A stretch of 6,851 bases of DNA from Treponema sp. (GTDB taxonomy: Bacteria > Spirochaetota > Spirochaetia > Treponematales > Breznakiellaceae): assembly GCA_031276615.1 (NCBI GenBank), contig JAISND010000135.1, forward strand, positions 1 through 6,851, given 5' to 3'. The notes under the pieces were generated by a model. That model worked only from the letters and a program-made list of their open reading frames with translations, did no database searches and was not told the DNA's origin. Within the stretch, counting starts at the first letter, position 1. Every line of letters starts with the position of its first letter. A program made the translations under genes and the position numbers. Of this stretch, positions 1 to 6,577 are shown piece by piece.

Positions 1-1
1 C

Positions 2-130
2 ATTACAAACCTTGGCGCGGTAAAAAGAATTCTCGGTCAGCGAAACGACATCCTCTACATTCTATTTACCGTTCTCTTTGCGCTCCGGACCGGCATTGTG
101 ATTGACGGCATTTTAAGGATAAGCGCGTGA
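2..130 (+). CDS. C-terminal end of an unidentified, hydrophobic protein (5' end outside window)
   Basis: An open frame runs in from the left edge and stops at TGA 128-130, giving 42 residues. The tail starts with a short polar stretch (AVKRILGQRND) and continues into a hydrophobic segment (ILYILFTVLFALRTGIVIDG) that could be a membrane helix or a buried helix, ending in ILRISA. Another frame also stays open for 34 codons, but this one has the more protein-like composition. An intrinsic terminator lies 76 bases beyond the stop, which supports a real plus-strand gene ending here. I do not recognise the family, and too little is present to assign a function. Confidence 0.6.
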   Translation: MTNLGAVKRILGQRNDILYILFTVLFALRTGIVIDGILRISA

Positions 131-205
131 GGGCGGCTTTAAAATACGGGACCGGTTTCCGGCCGGCCCGCGTTCCGGTAAAAAAAGCGCGAAAAGTTAA
201 AACCC

Positions 206-232
206 AAAAAATCGCCGATTAGGTGATTTTTT
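206..232 (+). terminator. Intrinsic terminator downstream of the partial gene
   Basis: The arms 206-216 (AAAAAATCGCC) and 222-232 (GGTGATTTTTT) pair over 11 positions with one G-T wobble, around a 5-base loop GATTA. The GC-containing core followed by six T residues is the classic Rho-independent form. The matching A tract on the left means it could also work in the minus direction. It lies 76 bases after the stop at 130. Confidence 0.65.
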
Positions 233-250
233 ACCTTGCAAACCAATATC

Positions 251-288
251 AGGGAACCTCTAAAAACTTCAGTTTTTAGAGGTTTTCT
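251..288. repeat. Long near-perfect hairpin, related to 383-417; possible second terminator
   Basis: Positions 255-268 (AACCTCTAAAAACT) are exactly complementary to 271-284 across a 2-base centre TC. Two G-T and two standard pairs extend the stem to 251-288. The plus-strand side ends in GGTTTTCTTA, so it could also terminate plus-strand transcription. The right arm shares TTTTTAGAGGT with the right arm of the hairpin at 383-417, which makes a dispersed repeat unit at least as likely as a dedicated terminator. Confidence 0.7.
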
Positions 289-344
289 TACCCTTGGGAG
301 AAAATCGTATTGCCATAATTGCTTGTGTTACAAGGAATTGCGGA

Positions 345-381
345 CGGACTTTAGTCCGATTTCTCCGGCGGACTTTGTCCG
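345..381. repeat. Two tandem mini-hairpins, CGGACT-TT-AGTCCG and CGGAC-TTT-GTCCG
   Basis: The first hairpin (345-358) has a perfect 6-base stem around TT. The second (369-381) has a perfect 5-base stem around TTT and differs from the first by loss of one A. They are 10 bases apart. A third relative is at 502-515. They look like small REP-like palindromic units; no T tract follows, so they are not ordinary terminators. Confidence 0.65.
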
Positions 382-382
382 A

Positions 383-417
383 CACCTCTGGAAACCCAAC
401 CGGGGTTTTTAGAGGTG
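383..417. repeat. Long hairpin, second copy of the CCTCT...AGAGG palindrome
   Basis: Left arm 383-397 (CACCTCTGGAAACCC) pairs along its whole 15 bases with 403-417 (GGGTTTTTAGAGGTG), with two G-T wobbles, around the loop AACCG. It shares the outer CCTCT/AGAGG arms and the TTTTTAGAGGT string with the hairpin at 251-288, but the loop and inner stem differ. The downstream bases are CCC rather than a T run, so it is a poor terminator in the plus direction. Confidence 0.7.
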
Positions 418-443
418 CCCATCAACAAGTTAAGAATTTATGT

Positions 444-525
444 CCACGGATTTCACGGATTTTCACAAATTAAGGAAGGATTTTGGTACAAAAATCCGTG
501 TCGAACTTTAGTTCGCAATCTGTGG
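444..525. repeat. Facing ATCCGTG-type repeats with an embedded mini-hairpin
   Basis: On the plus strand 444-463 reads CCACGGATTT then CACGGATTTT, a near-tandem 10-base unit; a degenerate third unit, CACAAATT, follows. The complementary form AAAATCCGTG occurs at 491-500, and a variant AATCTGTGG at 517-525. The units at 454-463 and 491-500 are exact inverted repeats. Between the two right-hand units, 502-515 is the perfect palindrome CGAACT-TT-AGTTCG. I recall similar ATCCGTG phrases from intergenic DNA of unrelated bacteria, but could not check this. Confidence 0.6.
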
Positions 526-633
526 GCCTTTTTTGGTTTTCATTTGTCCCGGTTTTGCTTAACCTGCTTAATCAAGCTACTAGACCAAAGTTCCCCGGAA
601 TGTTATCCTGTTGTTTCATATTCACAAACAATT

Positions 634-641
634 GAGAGGTG
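634..641 (+). promoter_or_regulatory. Ribosome binding site that selects ATG 650
   Basis: GAGAGGTG lies 8 bases before the ATG at 650 and is a good Shine-Dalgarno match. It decides against a TTG start at 611, which would add 13 residues and place this purine-rich site inside the coding region. No comparably good -35/-10 promoter was found upstream. Confidence 0.65.
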
Positions 642-649
642 TGGTTTTT

Positions 650-2176
650 ATGGCTTCCAAAAAAACTCCTGTTGAGAAAAATTCCCTGAAATCGGAATTT
701 TTGCATCGTTTTAAGGCTAATCCTTTTGTTTTTATCGGCACCATTTTCATTCTTATACTCGTTATCGCGGCCTTTGTGCTGGTTCCGGCCATTGTCCCCA
801 ATGCCGAAAAGAACCAGACCGATCTGACCTTCGGCGCCTACGACAAGGTTCCCATCACCTATGTGCCGGGAAACTATTTTGCCCGAAGCTACGATATGGT
901 CGCCCAGAACAGGCAGAATCAGATAGACCCGAACAATTTCCAGTTTGCCGCCTACCAGATCTGGCGCGAGGCCTTTGAAATGGCGGCGGTTCACACCGCC
1001 ATACTGCAAGAAATGAAACAATCCGGCTACACCGCCCCGGCAGACACGGTTGACCGGGAAGTTGCCCGGCTCCCCCAGTTTCAGGAAAACGGCCGTTTCT
1101 CGTCCGTCCTTTATAACAGGCTGGACAGCAATGCCCGGCTGACGCTCTGGCGGCAGGTTCAGGACAGCATTGCCGGCGAACATTTTTATTCCGATGTTAT
1201 GGGACTCCTCAAGCCCACGGCCGAAGCGTCTTTTATCGCGAAGATGAATTCGCCGCAGCGAAGTTTCGACATGGTAAGTTTCTCCGTGGATTCATACCCG
1301 GATTCGGAGGCCGCCGCCTATGCGGAGGAGCACGCCGATTTGTTCCGTACCGTTCACCTGTCAAAGATCACTATTAATTCCAGCGAGCGGGAAGCCCGGC
1401 AGATTCTTTCATCGATTCAAGACGGAAGCAGTTCTTTTGAGGATGCCGCCAAGGCCCATTCCCAGGACAGCTATGCCGAAAAAGGCGGCGATATGGGAAT
1501 CAGGCTGGCCCATGAGCTGACGCAGGAAGTTGCGGAGGATGCCGACAGGGAAAAACTCCTGAGCCTGGGAAAAGGCGAATACAGCGAGCTGATAAAGCTC
1601 GATTCCGGCTGGGCCTTCTTCCGGGCGGAGGACGCTGTCCAAAACGCCGATTTCGGCGATTCCTCCGTCATTGAAAAGGTTCGTTCCTATATCAGGGAAT
1701 TTGAACGGGGCCGCATGGAGGACTGGTCAATCGGGGAGGCGCGCGCTTTTATCAGCCTGGCAGGGGAATTCGATTTTAACGAGGCCGTCTACCAGCGCGG
1801 CATTGAAAAACAGAGTTTCGGCCCCCTGCCCGTCAATTACGGGAACGTCGATCTGTACGCGACTCTTTCATCCTTTTCGGTACAGGAACTTTCCGGCTCC
1901 CATGTGGATGAAAATTTCTGGAGAACCGCCTTTTCGACTCCCGTCAACACCCCTTCGGAGCCGCTGGTTCAGGGCGCCAATGTGCTTGTCCTCTACCCCA
2001 CCGAAGAAACTGACGCCGGGGAATCCGGCTTTGAAAGCATTGAATCGATTTTTTCGTCCTACTGGCTTTCCTACATGACCGAGCAGATGATTCGCAGCCA
2101 TTTCCTCAACAGCAAAAAAATGGAGGATCGTTTCTTTGAAACCTTCTTCCGCTATTTCATGCCCCAAAGCAACTGA
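650..2176 (+). CDS. Membrane-anchored SurA/PpiD-like peptidyl-prolyl isomerase-type protein
   Basis: The product has 508 residues. A short basic N-terminus is followed by one strong hydrophobic helix (about residues 25-47), so it is probably anchored in the inner membrane with the rest outside the cytoplasm. Residues about 70-230 form a helical, polar region like the N-terminal chaperone part of SurA or PpiD proteins. Residues about 233-328 fit a parvulin (PpiC-type) domain: strand SKITI, helix EAREA-type SEREARQIL, then SFEDAAKAHSQD, the conserved GGD at 279-281, and LGKGEYSELIKLDSGW near the end. Family members help fold exported proteins. Two positions that usually hold histidine appear to be Lys239 and Ala322, so isomerase activity is doubtful. 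Residues 329-508 form a C-terminal part I do not recognise. The start ATG is supported by the site at 634-641. The next gene begins 8 bases after the stop, which suggests an operon. Confidence 0.8.
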   Translation: MASKKTPVEKNSLKSEFLHRFKANPFVFIGTIFILILVIAAFVLVPAIVPNAEKNQTDLTFGAYDKVPITYVPGNYFARSYDMVAQNRQNQIDPNNFQFAAYQIWREAFEMAAVHTAILQEMKQSGYTAPADTVDREVARLPQFQENGRFSSVLYNRLDSNARLTLWRQVQDSIAGEHFYSDVMGLLKPTAEASFIAKMNSPQRSFDMVSFSVDSYPDSEAAAYAEEHADLFRTVHLSKITINSSEREARQILSSIQDGSSSFEDAAKAHSQDSYAEKGGDMGIRLAHELTQEVAEDADREKLLSLGKGEYSELIKLDSGWAFFRAEDAVQNADFGDSSVIEKVRSYIREFERGRMEDWSIGEARAFISLAGEFDFNEAVYQRGIEKQSFGPLPVNYGNVDLYATLSSFSVQELSGSHVDENFWRTAFSTPVNTPSEPLVQGANVLVLYPTEETDAGESGFESIESIFSSYWLSYMTEQMIRSHFLNSKKMEDRFFETFFRYFMPQSN

Positions 2177-2184
2177 TCCGACCC

Positions 2185-3906
2185 ATGCCGGAGGACGCGC
2201 GGGAGGGGGAACTTCGGCCCGCGGGGGACAGGCCCGGAAAGACTGAAGCCCGCCGCGGTTTTTCCGTATCCTACAGAGGGAGGAATCTCCTCTCGACCGT
2301 CGACCCCATAGGCCAGGCGGAGCGGGCTGTGGAGGCTCTGCCCCTTCTTGAAAGAACCCTCTACCTCTGTCCTTCCCCGCTTCTCGGTTACGGACTGGAA
2401 ACGCTCCTTGCGAAACTCGAAGGCGTCTCCAACTCCGCCCTGCTCTGCATCGAGGCCGATGAGAGGCTTTTTGAATTTTCGCTTGAGGCCCTGAACCCGG
2501 CGCTCAAAAACGATCCGCGGTTCAGGTATACGAATATCAGGGAAAGCGGGGCGCTCTGCGCCTTTGTGCGGGGCTGCTGGGGCCCGCGCCGTTTCCGCAG
2601 GATTCAGCCTGTCCGCCTGACGGGAGGGTGGCGGCTAACGCCGGAAATCTACGATTCCCTTGAGGAATCTTTAAGGAGGGACCTTGCCCTTGGCTGGGGC
2701 AACGCCCTTACGCTGACAAAGCTCGGACGCCGCTACATGCGCAACGCCCTGCGGAACCTCTCCCTTGTTTCCCGCTTCCCCTCAATAGCGGAACTCGGTT
2801 TCGGCGCCGCCCCCGTCCTTGTCATGGGCGCGGGGCCTTCCCTTGACGATCTGCTTGACAGTCTGGCGCGGCGCTTCGCGGAAAAACTCAAATATCCCGA
2901 AAGGCGGCCTTTCAGAATTGTCTGCGTGGATACCTGCCTTCCCTGCCTGCGTGAACGCGGCATTGTCCCTGACCTCGCGGTGATCCTTGAAAGCCAGCAC
3001 TGGAACCTCCGGGACTTCATCGGCGTCCGGAACCGGAAGATCGCGGCGGCGCTGGATCTTTCCGCCCTGCCGGCCACCGGAAGAATCCTTGGCGGGGATA
3101 TCTTCCTTTTCACGACTCCCTGGACAGGCCTGCGCCTCTTCGGACGCCTTGGGGAAGCGGGGCTGCTCCCGCCGCGCCTCCTTCCCCTGGGATCGGTGGG
3201 ACTCACCGCGGCGGAGCTTGCCCGCCGCCTCGGCCGCGGGAAGGTAATCGTCACGGGCCTTGATTTTTCCTTTACCCCGGACGCTTACCATGCCCGTTCA
3301 AGCCCCGGCCACCTGGACAGGCTGCTCCGCCACGACCGTTTCCACAGTCTGCTCAACGCCGACGCCGCCTTTGGGGCCGCAAGTTTCGGGACGGTCTCGA
3401 AATCGGGGCTTCCGGTGCGGAGCAGCCCCGTTATGCGTAATTACCGCGGCCTTTTTGAACAGGAATTCGCGGGCAACCCCAGGCTCTTCGACATCAGGGG
3501 GACGGGGCTGCCCCTGGGAATACAAACGGTCGAAACGGAAGAGGCCCTCGACATGCTCGAAACAGGCGGCCCCGGACAGGCCCGGCGGCCGGACGCGGCG
3601 GGCGTGACGCCGCGGGACAGGGAGGACGCCGCCCCGCCGCCCGCGCCGCGGGAGGCCCTCGCCGCCTTCATCGGCAGAGAGGAAGATCGCCTCACGCTGC
3701 TGCGGTCCATCCTTACCGGCGGGGCCGGCGCGGAAGGGCTGGAAACGCTCCTTGACGAGTGCGACTACCTCTGGGCGCACTTCCCCGACTGCGCCGGCGC
3801 CGGGGGACGCCGTCCTTCCGCGCGGGACACGGGCTTCCTCAGGCGGGTGCGCGCGGAGATCGATCCCTTCCTTGAGTTATGGCGCCTGACGCTGAAAGAA
3901 ATCTGA
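2185..3906 (+). CDS. DUF115 / MptE-like protein (6-hydroxymethylpterin diphosphokinase-like fold)
   Basis: The product has 573 residues and no signal peptide or membrane segment, so it is probably cytoplasmic. The central part carries marks of the DUF115 (MptE-like) family: VLVMGAGPSLDD (211-222), the CVDT...LRERGIVPDLAVILES block (247-270), and GSVGLTAAELARRLG followed by KVIVTGLDFSF (336-363). The archaeal member MptE makes a pterin diphosphate. Bacterial relatives include the Maf motility accessory factors of epsilonproteobacteria, linked to flagellin glycosylation, and the exact bacterial reaction is often unknown. Residues about 459-490 are a Gly/Pro/Ala/Arg-rich, probably disordered linker, followed by a helical tail to 573. 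It starts 8 bases after the upstream stop. No Shine-Dalgarno site is visible before ATG 2185, so translation may be coupled. No usable later start was found before the core domain. Confidence 0.75.
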   Translation: MPEDAREGELRPAGDRPGKTEARRGFSVSYRGRNLLSTVDPIGQAERAVEALPLLERTLYLCPSPLLGYGLETLLAKLEGVSNSALLCIEADERLFEFSLEALNPALKNDPRFRYTNIRESGALCAFVRGCWGPRRFRRIQPVRLTGGWRLTPEIYDSLEESLRRDLALGWGNALTLTKLGRRYMRNALRNLSLVSRFPSIAELGFGAAPVLVMGAGPSLDDLLDSLARRFAEKLKYPERRPFRIVCVDTCLPCLRERGIVPDLAVILESQHWNLRDFIGVRNRKIAAALDLSALPATGRILGGDIFLFTTPWTGLRLFGRLGEAGLLPPRLLPLGSVGLTAAELARRLGRGKVIVTGLDFSFTPDAYHARSSPGHLDRLLRHDRFHSLLNADAAFGAASFGTVSKSGLPVRSSPVMRNYRGLFEQEFAGNPRLFDIRGTGLPLGIQTVETEEALDMLETGGPGQARRPDAAGVTPRDREDAAPPPAPREALAAFIGREEDRLTLLRSILTGGAGAEGLETLLDECDYLWAHFPDCAGAGGRRPSARDTGFLRRVRAEIDPFLELWRLTLKEI

Positions 3907-3908
3907 CA

Positions 3909-3964
3909 AAGCCCCTCGGGGCTTGCGGCGGGGAGGCTTATACGGTTTTGCGCCGGGCAAACCG
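3909..3964. terminator. Two hairpins between the convergent DUF115 gene and lepA
   Basis: AAGCCCC (3909-3915) pairs with GGGGCTT (3918-3924). On the minus strand this stem is followed by T-rich sequence (TTTGTCAGATTTC), so it best serves as a lepA terminator. A second stem, CGGTTT (3943-3948) with AAACCG (3959-3964), extends by two pairs past a bulged T and begins directly next to the lepA stop. Neither has a strong T run on the plus strand. Confidence 0.45.
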
Positions 3965-5785
3965 CTACCCGTCTTTTGTTTTCAGGACGGCGAGGAAGGC
4001 GCTTTGGGGCAGCTCCACGTCGCCGACCATCTTCATCCGCTTCTTGCCCTCTTTCTGCTTTTCAAGGAGCTTGCGCTTGCGGGTAATGTCGCCGCCGTAA
4101 CACTTGGCAAGCACGTCCTTGCGCAGGGCATTGACGGTTTCCCTGGCGATGATCTGGCTGCCGATGGCGCCCTGAACGGGAATCTTGAACTGCTGCCTGG
4201 GTATTTCGCCGCAGAGCCGCTCGCAGACCATGCGGGCGCGGTCGTAGGCGTTGGGCTTGTAGACCAGCTGGGAAAGGGCGTCCACGGCCTTGCCGTTGAG
4301 GAGTATGTCCAGCCTGGCAAGCTCGGTGGCCCTGTAGCCGGTGATGTCGTAGTCAAAGGAAGCGTAGCCGCGGCTGATGCTTTTGAGGCGGTCGTAGAAA
4401 TCGAAGAGCACCTCCGCGAGGGGCATGTCGTAGATCATCTCCACCCGCTTTTCATCAAGGTAAGTCATATTGGTCTGGACGCCGCGTTTTTCGAGACAGA
4501 GGGTCATAATGTTCCCCAGGTATTCGGCGGGGGTGATCACCGAAGCGCGGATGTAAGGCTCTTCGGCGCTTTCGATGCGGCCCTCGTCGGGGTATTCCAC
4601 CGGATTATCGACCATAATCTCTTCACCCTCGCCGCCGGGCCCGCCGCGGAGCTTTACCCTGTACTTTACCGAGGGCGCGGTAAAGATCACCGACTGGTTG
4701 AATTCGCGCTCAAGCCTTTCCTGTATCACCTCAAGGTGAAGAAGGCCAAGAAAGCCGCAGCGGAAACCGAAGCCCAGGGCTGCCGAGGAATCCTTTTCGT
4801 AGATCAGGGAAGCGTCGTTCAGTTTGAGTTTTTCCATGCTCGAGCGCAGCTCTTCGTAATCGTTTGAATCAACCGGATAAATCGAAGAGAACACGACTGG
4901 CTTGACCTCGCGGAAACCCGGCAGGGGCGCGGCGCAGGGTTTGTCGGCGCCGGTAACCGTATCGCCGACGCGCACGTCGCCAAGGGTCTTGATTCCGGCG
5001 ATGACATAACCCACGTCGCCCGCGGAAAGCTCCGCGGTCTCAACCAGGGCAAGCCTGAAAACGCCGGCGGTTTCAACCTCGTACACGGAACCGCTGAACA
5101 TGAAGGAGATTTTCATTCCCTTCTTTATCTTTCCGTCAAAGAGGCGGAGGTGAACCACCACGCCCCGGTAGGGATCGTAGTGACAGTCGAAGACGAGGGC
5201 CCGCAAAGGGCCGGAAGGATCCCCGGAAGGCGGAGGAACGCGTTCCACAATGGCCTCGAAGAGTTCATCGATCCCCGTTCCCTGCCGCGCGGAAACAAGC
5301 AGCGCGTTTTCCGCGTCCAGTCCCAGATCCTTTTCGATCTGTTTTTTTGTTTCCGCAATGTCGGCGGCCTGCATGTCGATCTTGTTGATCACCGGCACGA
5401 TTTCAAGGTTGTGTTCCAGGGCAAGGTACATATTGGAGAGGGTCTGCGCCTGTACCCCCTGGGTGGCGTCCACCAGGAGCAGCGCGCCCTCGCAGGAACT
5501 GATCGCCCGGGACACCTCGTAGCTAAAGTCAACGTGGCCGGGCGTATCGACTAGGTTAAGCTCGTACTCCCTGCCGTCCGCCGCCGTATAGGGTATGCGT
5601 ACCGCCTGACTCTTGATCGTGATGCCCCGCTCCCGCTCGATATCCATATTGTCAAGAATCTGATCCTGAAAATCGCGATCCTCCACCAGACGGGCCTTTT
5701 GAATAAGCCGGTCGGCCAGGGTGGACTTGCCGTGATCGATGTGGGCGATGATACAAAAATTACGGATTAAAGAAGTTTCTGCCAT
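3965..5785 (-). CDS. lepA: Elongation factor 4 (LepA), translational GTPase
   Basis: From ATG 5785 the product has 606 residues, normal for LepA (E. coli about 599). LepA is a ribosome-binding GTPase related to EF-G, implicated in remobilising stalled ribosomes and in translation initiation or ribosome assembly. The G domain is complete: AHIDHGKST (14-22), GITI (54-57), DTPGH (80-84), NKID (134-137) and SAR (164-166). Domain II, the EF-G-like domains and the LepA-specific C-terminus (IPVQGAIGSQIIARET, CYGGDITRKRKLLEKQKEGKKRMK) are all present. A TTG at 5821 would add 12 residues, but it coincides with a promoter -35 box and the added residues do not look like LepA; the usual N-terminus corresponds to MAETSLIRNF. 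No Shine-Dalgarno site precedes ATG 5785. It follows livF on the same strand, with 75 bases between, and seems to be transcribed from its own promoter. Confidence 0.97.
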   Translation of the reverse strand: MAETSLIRNFCIIAHIDHGKSTLADRLIQKARLVEDRDFQDQILDNMDIERERGITIKSQAVRIPYTAADGREYELNLVDTPGHVDFSYEVSRAISSCEGALLLVDATQGVQAQTLSNMYLALEHNLEIVPVINKIDMQAADIAETKKQIEKDLGLDAENALLVSARQGTGIDELFEAIVERVPPPSGDPSGPLRALVFDCHYDPYRGVVVHLRLFDGKIKKGMKISFMFSGSVYEVETAGVFRLALVETAELSAGDVGYVIAGIKTLGDVRVGDTVTGADKPCAAPLPGFREVKPVVFSSIYPVDSNDYEELRSSMEKLKLNDASLIYEKDSSAALGFGFRCGFLGLLHLEVIQERLEREFNQSVIFTAPSVKYRVKLRGGPGGEGEEIMVDNPVEYPDEGRIESAEEPYIRASVITPAEYLGNIMTLCLEKRGVQTNMTYLDEKRVEMIYDMPLAEVLFDFYDRLKSISRGYASFDYDITGYRATELARLDILLNGKAVDALSQLVYKPNAYDRARMVCERLCGEIPRQQFKIPVQGAIGSQIIARETVNALRKDVLAKCYGGDITRKRKLLEKQKEGKKRMKMVGDVELPQSAFLAVLKTKDG

Positions 5786-5792
5786 TGATGAA

Positions 5793-5821
5793 ACTATACA
5801 GGCAAAAACGAAAATTCTCAA
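5793..5821 (-). promoter_or_regulatory. sigma70-like promoter of lepA
   Basis: Reading the minus strand, TTGAGA (5821-5816) is followed by exactly 17 bases and then TATAGT (5798-5793). Each box matches its consensus at 5 of 6 positions with ideal spacing. Only 7 bases (TTCATCA) separate the -10 box from ATG 5785, so transcription should begin at or next to the start codon. Confidence 0.65.
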
Positions 5822-5830
5822 GGGAGCGGG

Positions 5831-5858
5831 AAAACCGGCGGCCGCAATGCCCGCCCGC
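5831..5858 (-). terminator. Possible weak terminator after livF
   Basis: On the minus strand just past the livF stop, a GC-rich imperfect stem can form between 5858-5852 and 5844-5838 (4 pairs, one G-G mismatch, 2 pairs). A four-T run (5834-5831) follows shortly after. The stem is short and mismatched and the T run is brief, so much read-through into lepA is likely. Confidence 0.3.
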
Positions 5859-5860
5859 GG

Positions 5861-6577
5861 CTATCCGCCAAGATAGGCGCTTCTTACGGCAGGGTTGTTG
5901 AGCAGATCCTTTCCCTGGCCTTCAAGGTATACTTTACCATTTTCAAGAACATAAGCACGGTCGGCTGCAGAAAGCGCCATGACGGCATTTTGCTCAATAA
6001 GCAGGATAGTCTTTCCCGTTTTCCGGATACCCATGATCAGTTCGAATATTTCCTCCACCATAATCGGCGCCAGGCCAAGGGAAGGTTCGTCCAGCAGGAT
6101 CAGTTCCGGATTCATCATAAGGCCGCGGGCAATTGCCAGCATCTGCTGCTCGCCGCCGGAAAGGCTGCCGCCGCTTTGCCGCCTGCGCTCTCCCAGGCGG
6201 GGAAACATCCCATAAATGGTTTCCAGATTTTTCCTGACATCCTCTTTTTTCAGTTTCGGATTTCCCAGACTGCCCGCGACAAGATTTTCATATACATTTA
6301 ACGCCGGGAATATTTTCCTTCCTTCCGGAACATGGCTTATTCCCATTCGTACGATTTTATCCGGAGAAACGGCACTGATATCCTTTCCCTTAAACCTGAT
6401 AAACCCACCGGCCTTTTCAACAAGGTTGGAAATTGACATCAGGGTACTTGTCTTGCCCGCCCCGTTGCCGCCTATGAGCGTAACAATTTCTCCTTCTTCC
6501 ACATGCAGACTCACCCCGTCGAGGGCTCTGATATAACCATAGCTGATCCGCAGATTTTCAACTTCAAGCATCGCCAT
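5861..6577 (-). CDS. livF: Branched-chain amino acid (HAAT-family) ABC importer ATPase LivF
   Basis: The product has 238 residues, the usual LivF size. It is a cytoplasmic ATPase that powers uptake of leucine, isoleucine, valine or related substrates (some family members carry urea or amides) with LivG, the permeases LivH/LivM and a periplasmic binding protein. Walker A is GGNGAGKTS (36-44), the signature motif LSGGEQQ (139-145), and Walker B LILLDEP (159-165). The Q-loop region has VPEGR (83-87) and the switch position has EQN with Gln196 in place of His. Both are usual in LivF and separate it from LivG. The first ATG (6577) overlaps the end of livG by 14 bases and has GGGAA about 8 bases upstream; ATG 6571, two codons later, is an alternative start. 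Confidence 0.93.
   Translation of the reverse strand: MAMLEVENLRISYGYIRALDGVSLHVEEGEIVTLIGGNGAGKTSTLMSISNLVEKAGGFIRFKGKDISAVSPDKIVRMGISHVPEGRKIFPALNVYENLVAGSLGNPKLKKEDVRKNLETIYGMFPRLGERRRQSGGSLSGGEQQMLAIARGLMMNPELILLDEPSLGLAPIMVEEIFELIMGIRKTGKTILLIEQNAVMALSAADRAYVLENGKVYLEGQGKDLLNNPAVRSAYLGG

Larger units (their letters stand above)
131..649. other. Palindrome-rich intergenic region
   Basis: This 519-base stretch lies between the partial gene and the parvulin-like gene and holds no convincing coding sequence. It is richer in A and T than the flanking genes. From left to right it contains a terminator hairpin (206-232), a long palindrome (251-288), a small hairpin CTTGT-GTT-ACAAG (322-334), two CGGAC-type mini-hairpins (345-358, 369-381), a second long palindrome (383-417), facing ATCCGTG-type repeats (444-463 and 491-525) and a third mini-hairpin (502-515). 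Positions 526-630 have no clear structure and no good sigma70 promoter. The reading frame at 415-675 runs through the repeats and I do not regard it as a gene. Confidence 0.8.

Noticed and set aside
151..179. Inverted repeat ACCGG...CCGGT around a GGCCGG core
   Set aside because: The outer stem is only 5 bases with a 19-base gap and no T tract; in GC-rich sequence this can arise by chance.
555..606. Possible promoter for the parvulin-like gene
   Set aside because: Candidate boxes (TTGCTT with TACTAG; TAGACC with TGTTAT) match poorly or have the wrong spacing, so I do not report a promoter.
415..675. Plus-strand open frame of 86 codons before the parvulin-like gene
   Set aside because: It begins inside a hairpin arm, runs through the intergenic repeats and mini-hairpin, overlaps the next gene's start in another frame, and has no ribosome binding site.
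572..1183. Minus-strand open frame of 203 codons
   Set aside because: It is antisense to the N-terminal half of the parvulin-like gene and crosses that gene's ribosome binding site; the translation shows no recognisable domain.
2733..3780. Several overlapping open frames on both strands within the DUF115 gene
   Set aside because: They are Arg/Pro/Ser-rich shadows produced by the high GC content; the plus-strand DUF115 frame holds the recognisable motifs.
3923..4867. Plus-strand open frame of 314 codons opposite lepA
   Set aside because: It lies almost wholly antisense to the well-conserved lepA coding sequence, and its His/Gly/Val-rich product is typical of an antisense shadow of a GC-rich gene. 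It also begins inside the convergent terminator region.
5786..5821. TTG start at 5821 for lepA
   Set aside because: The 12 extra residues are not LepA-like, and the codon lies in the -35 box of a good promoter, so it should not be transcribed from that promoter.
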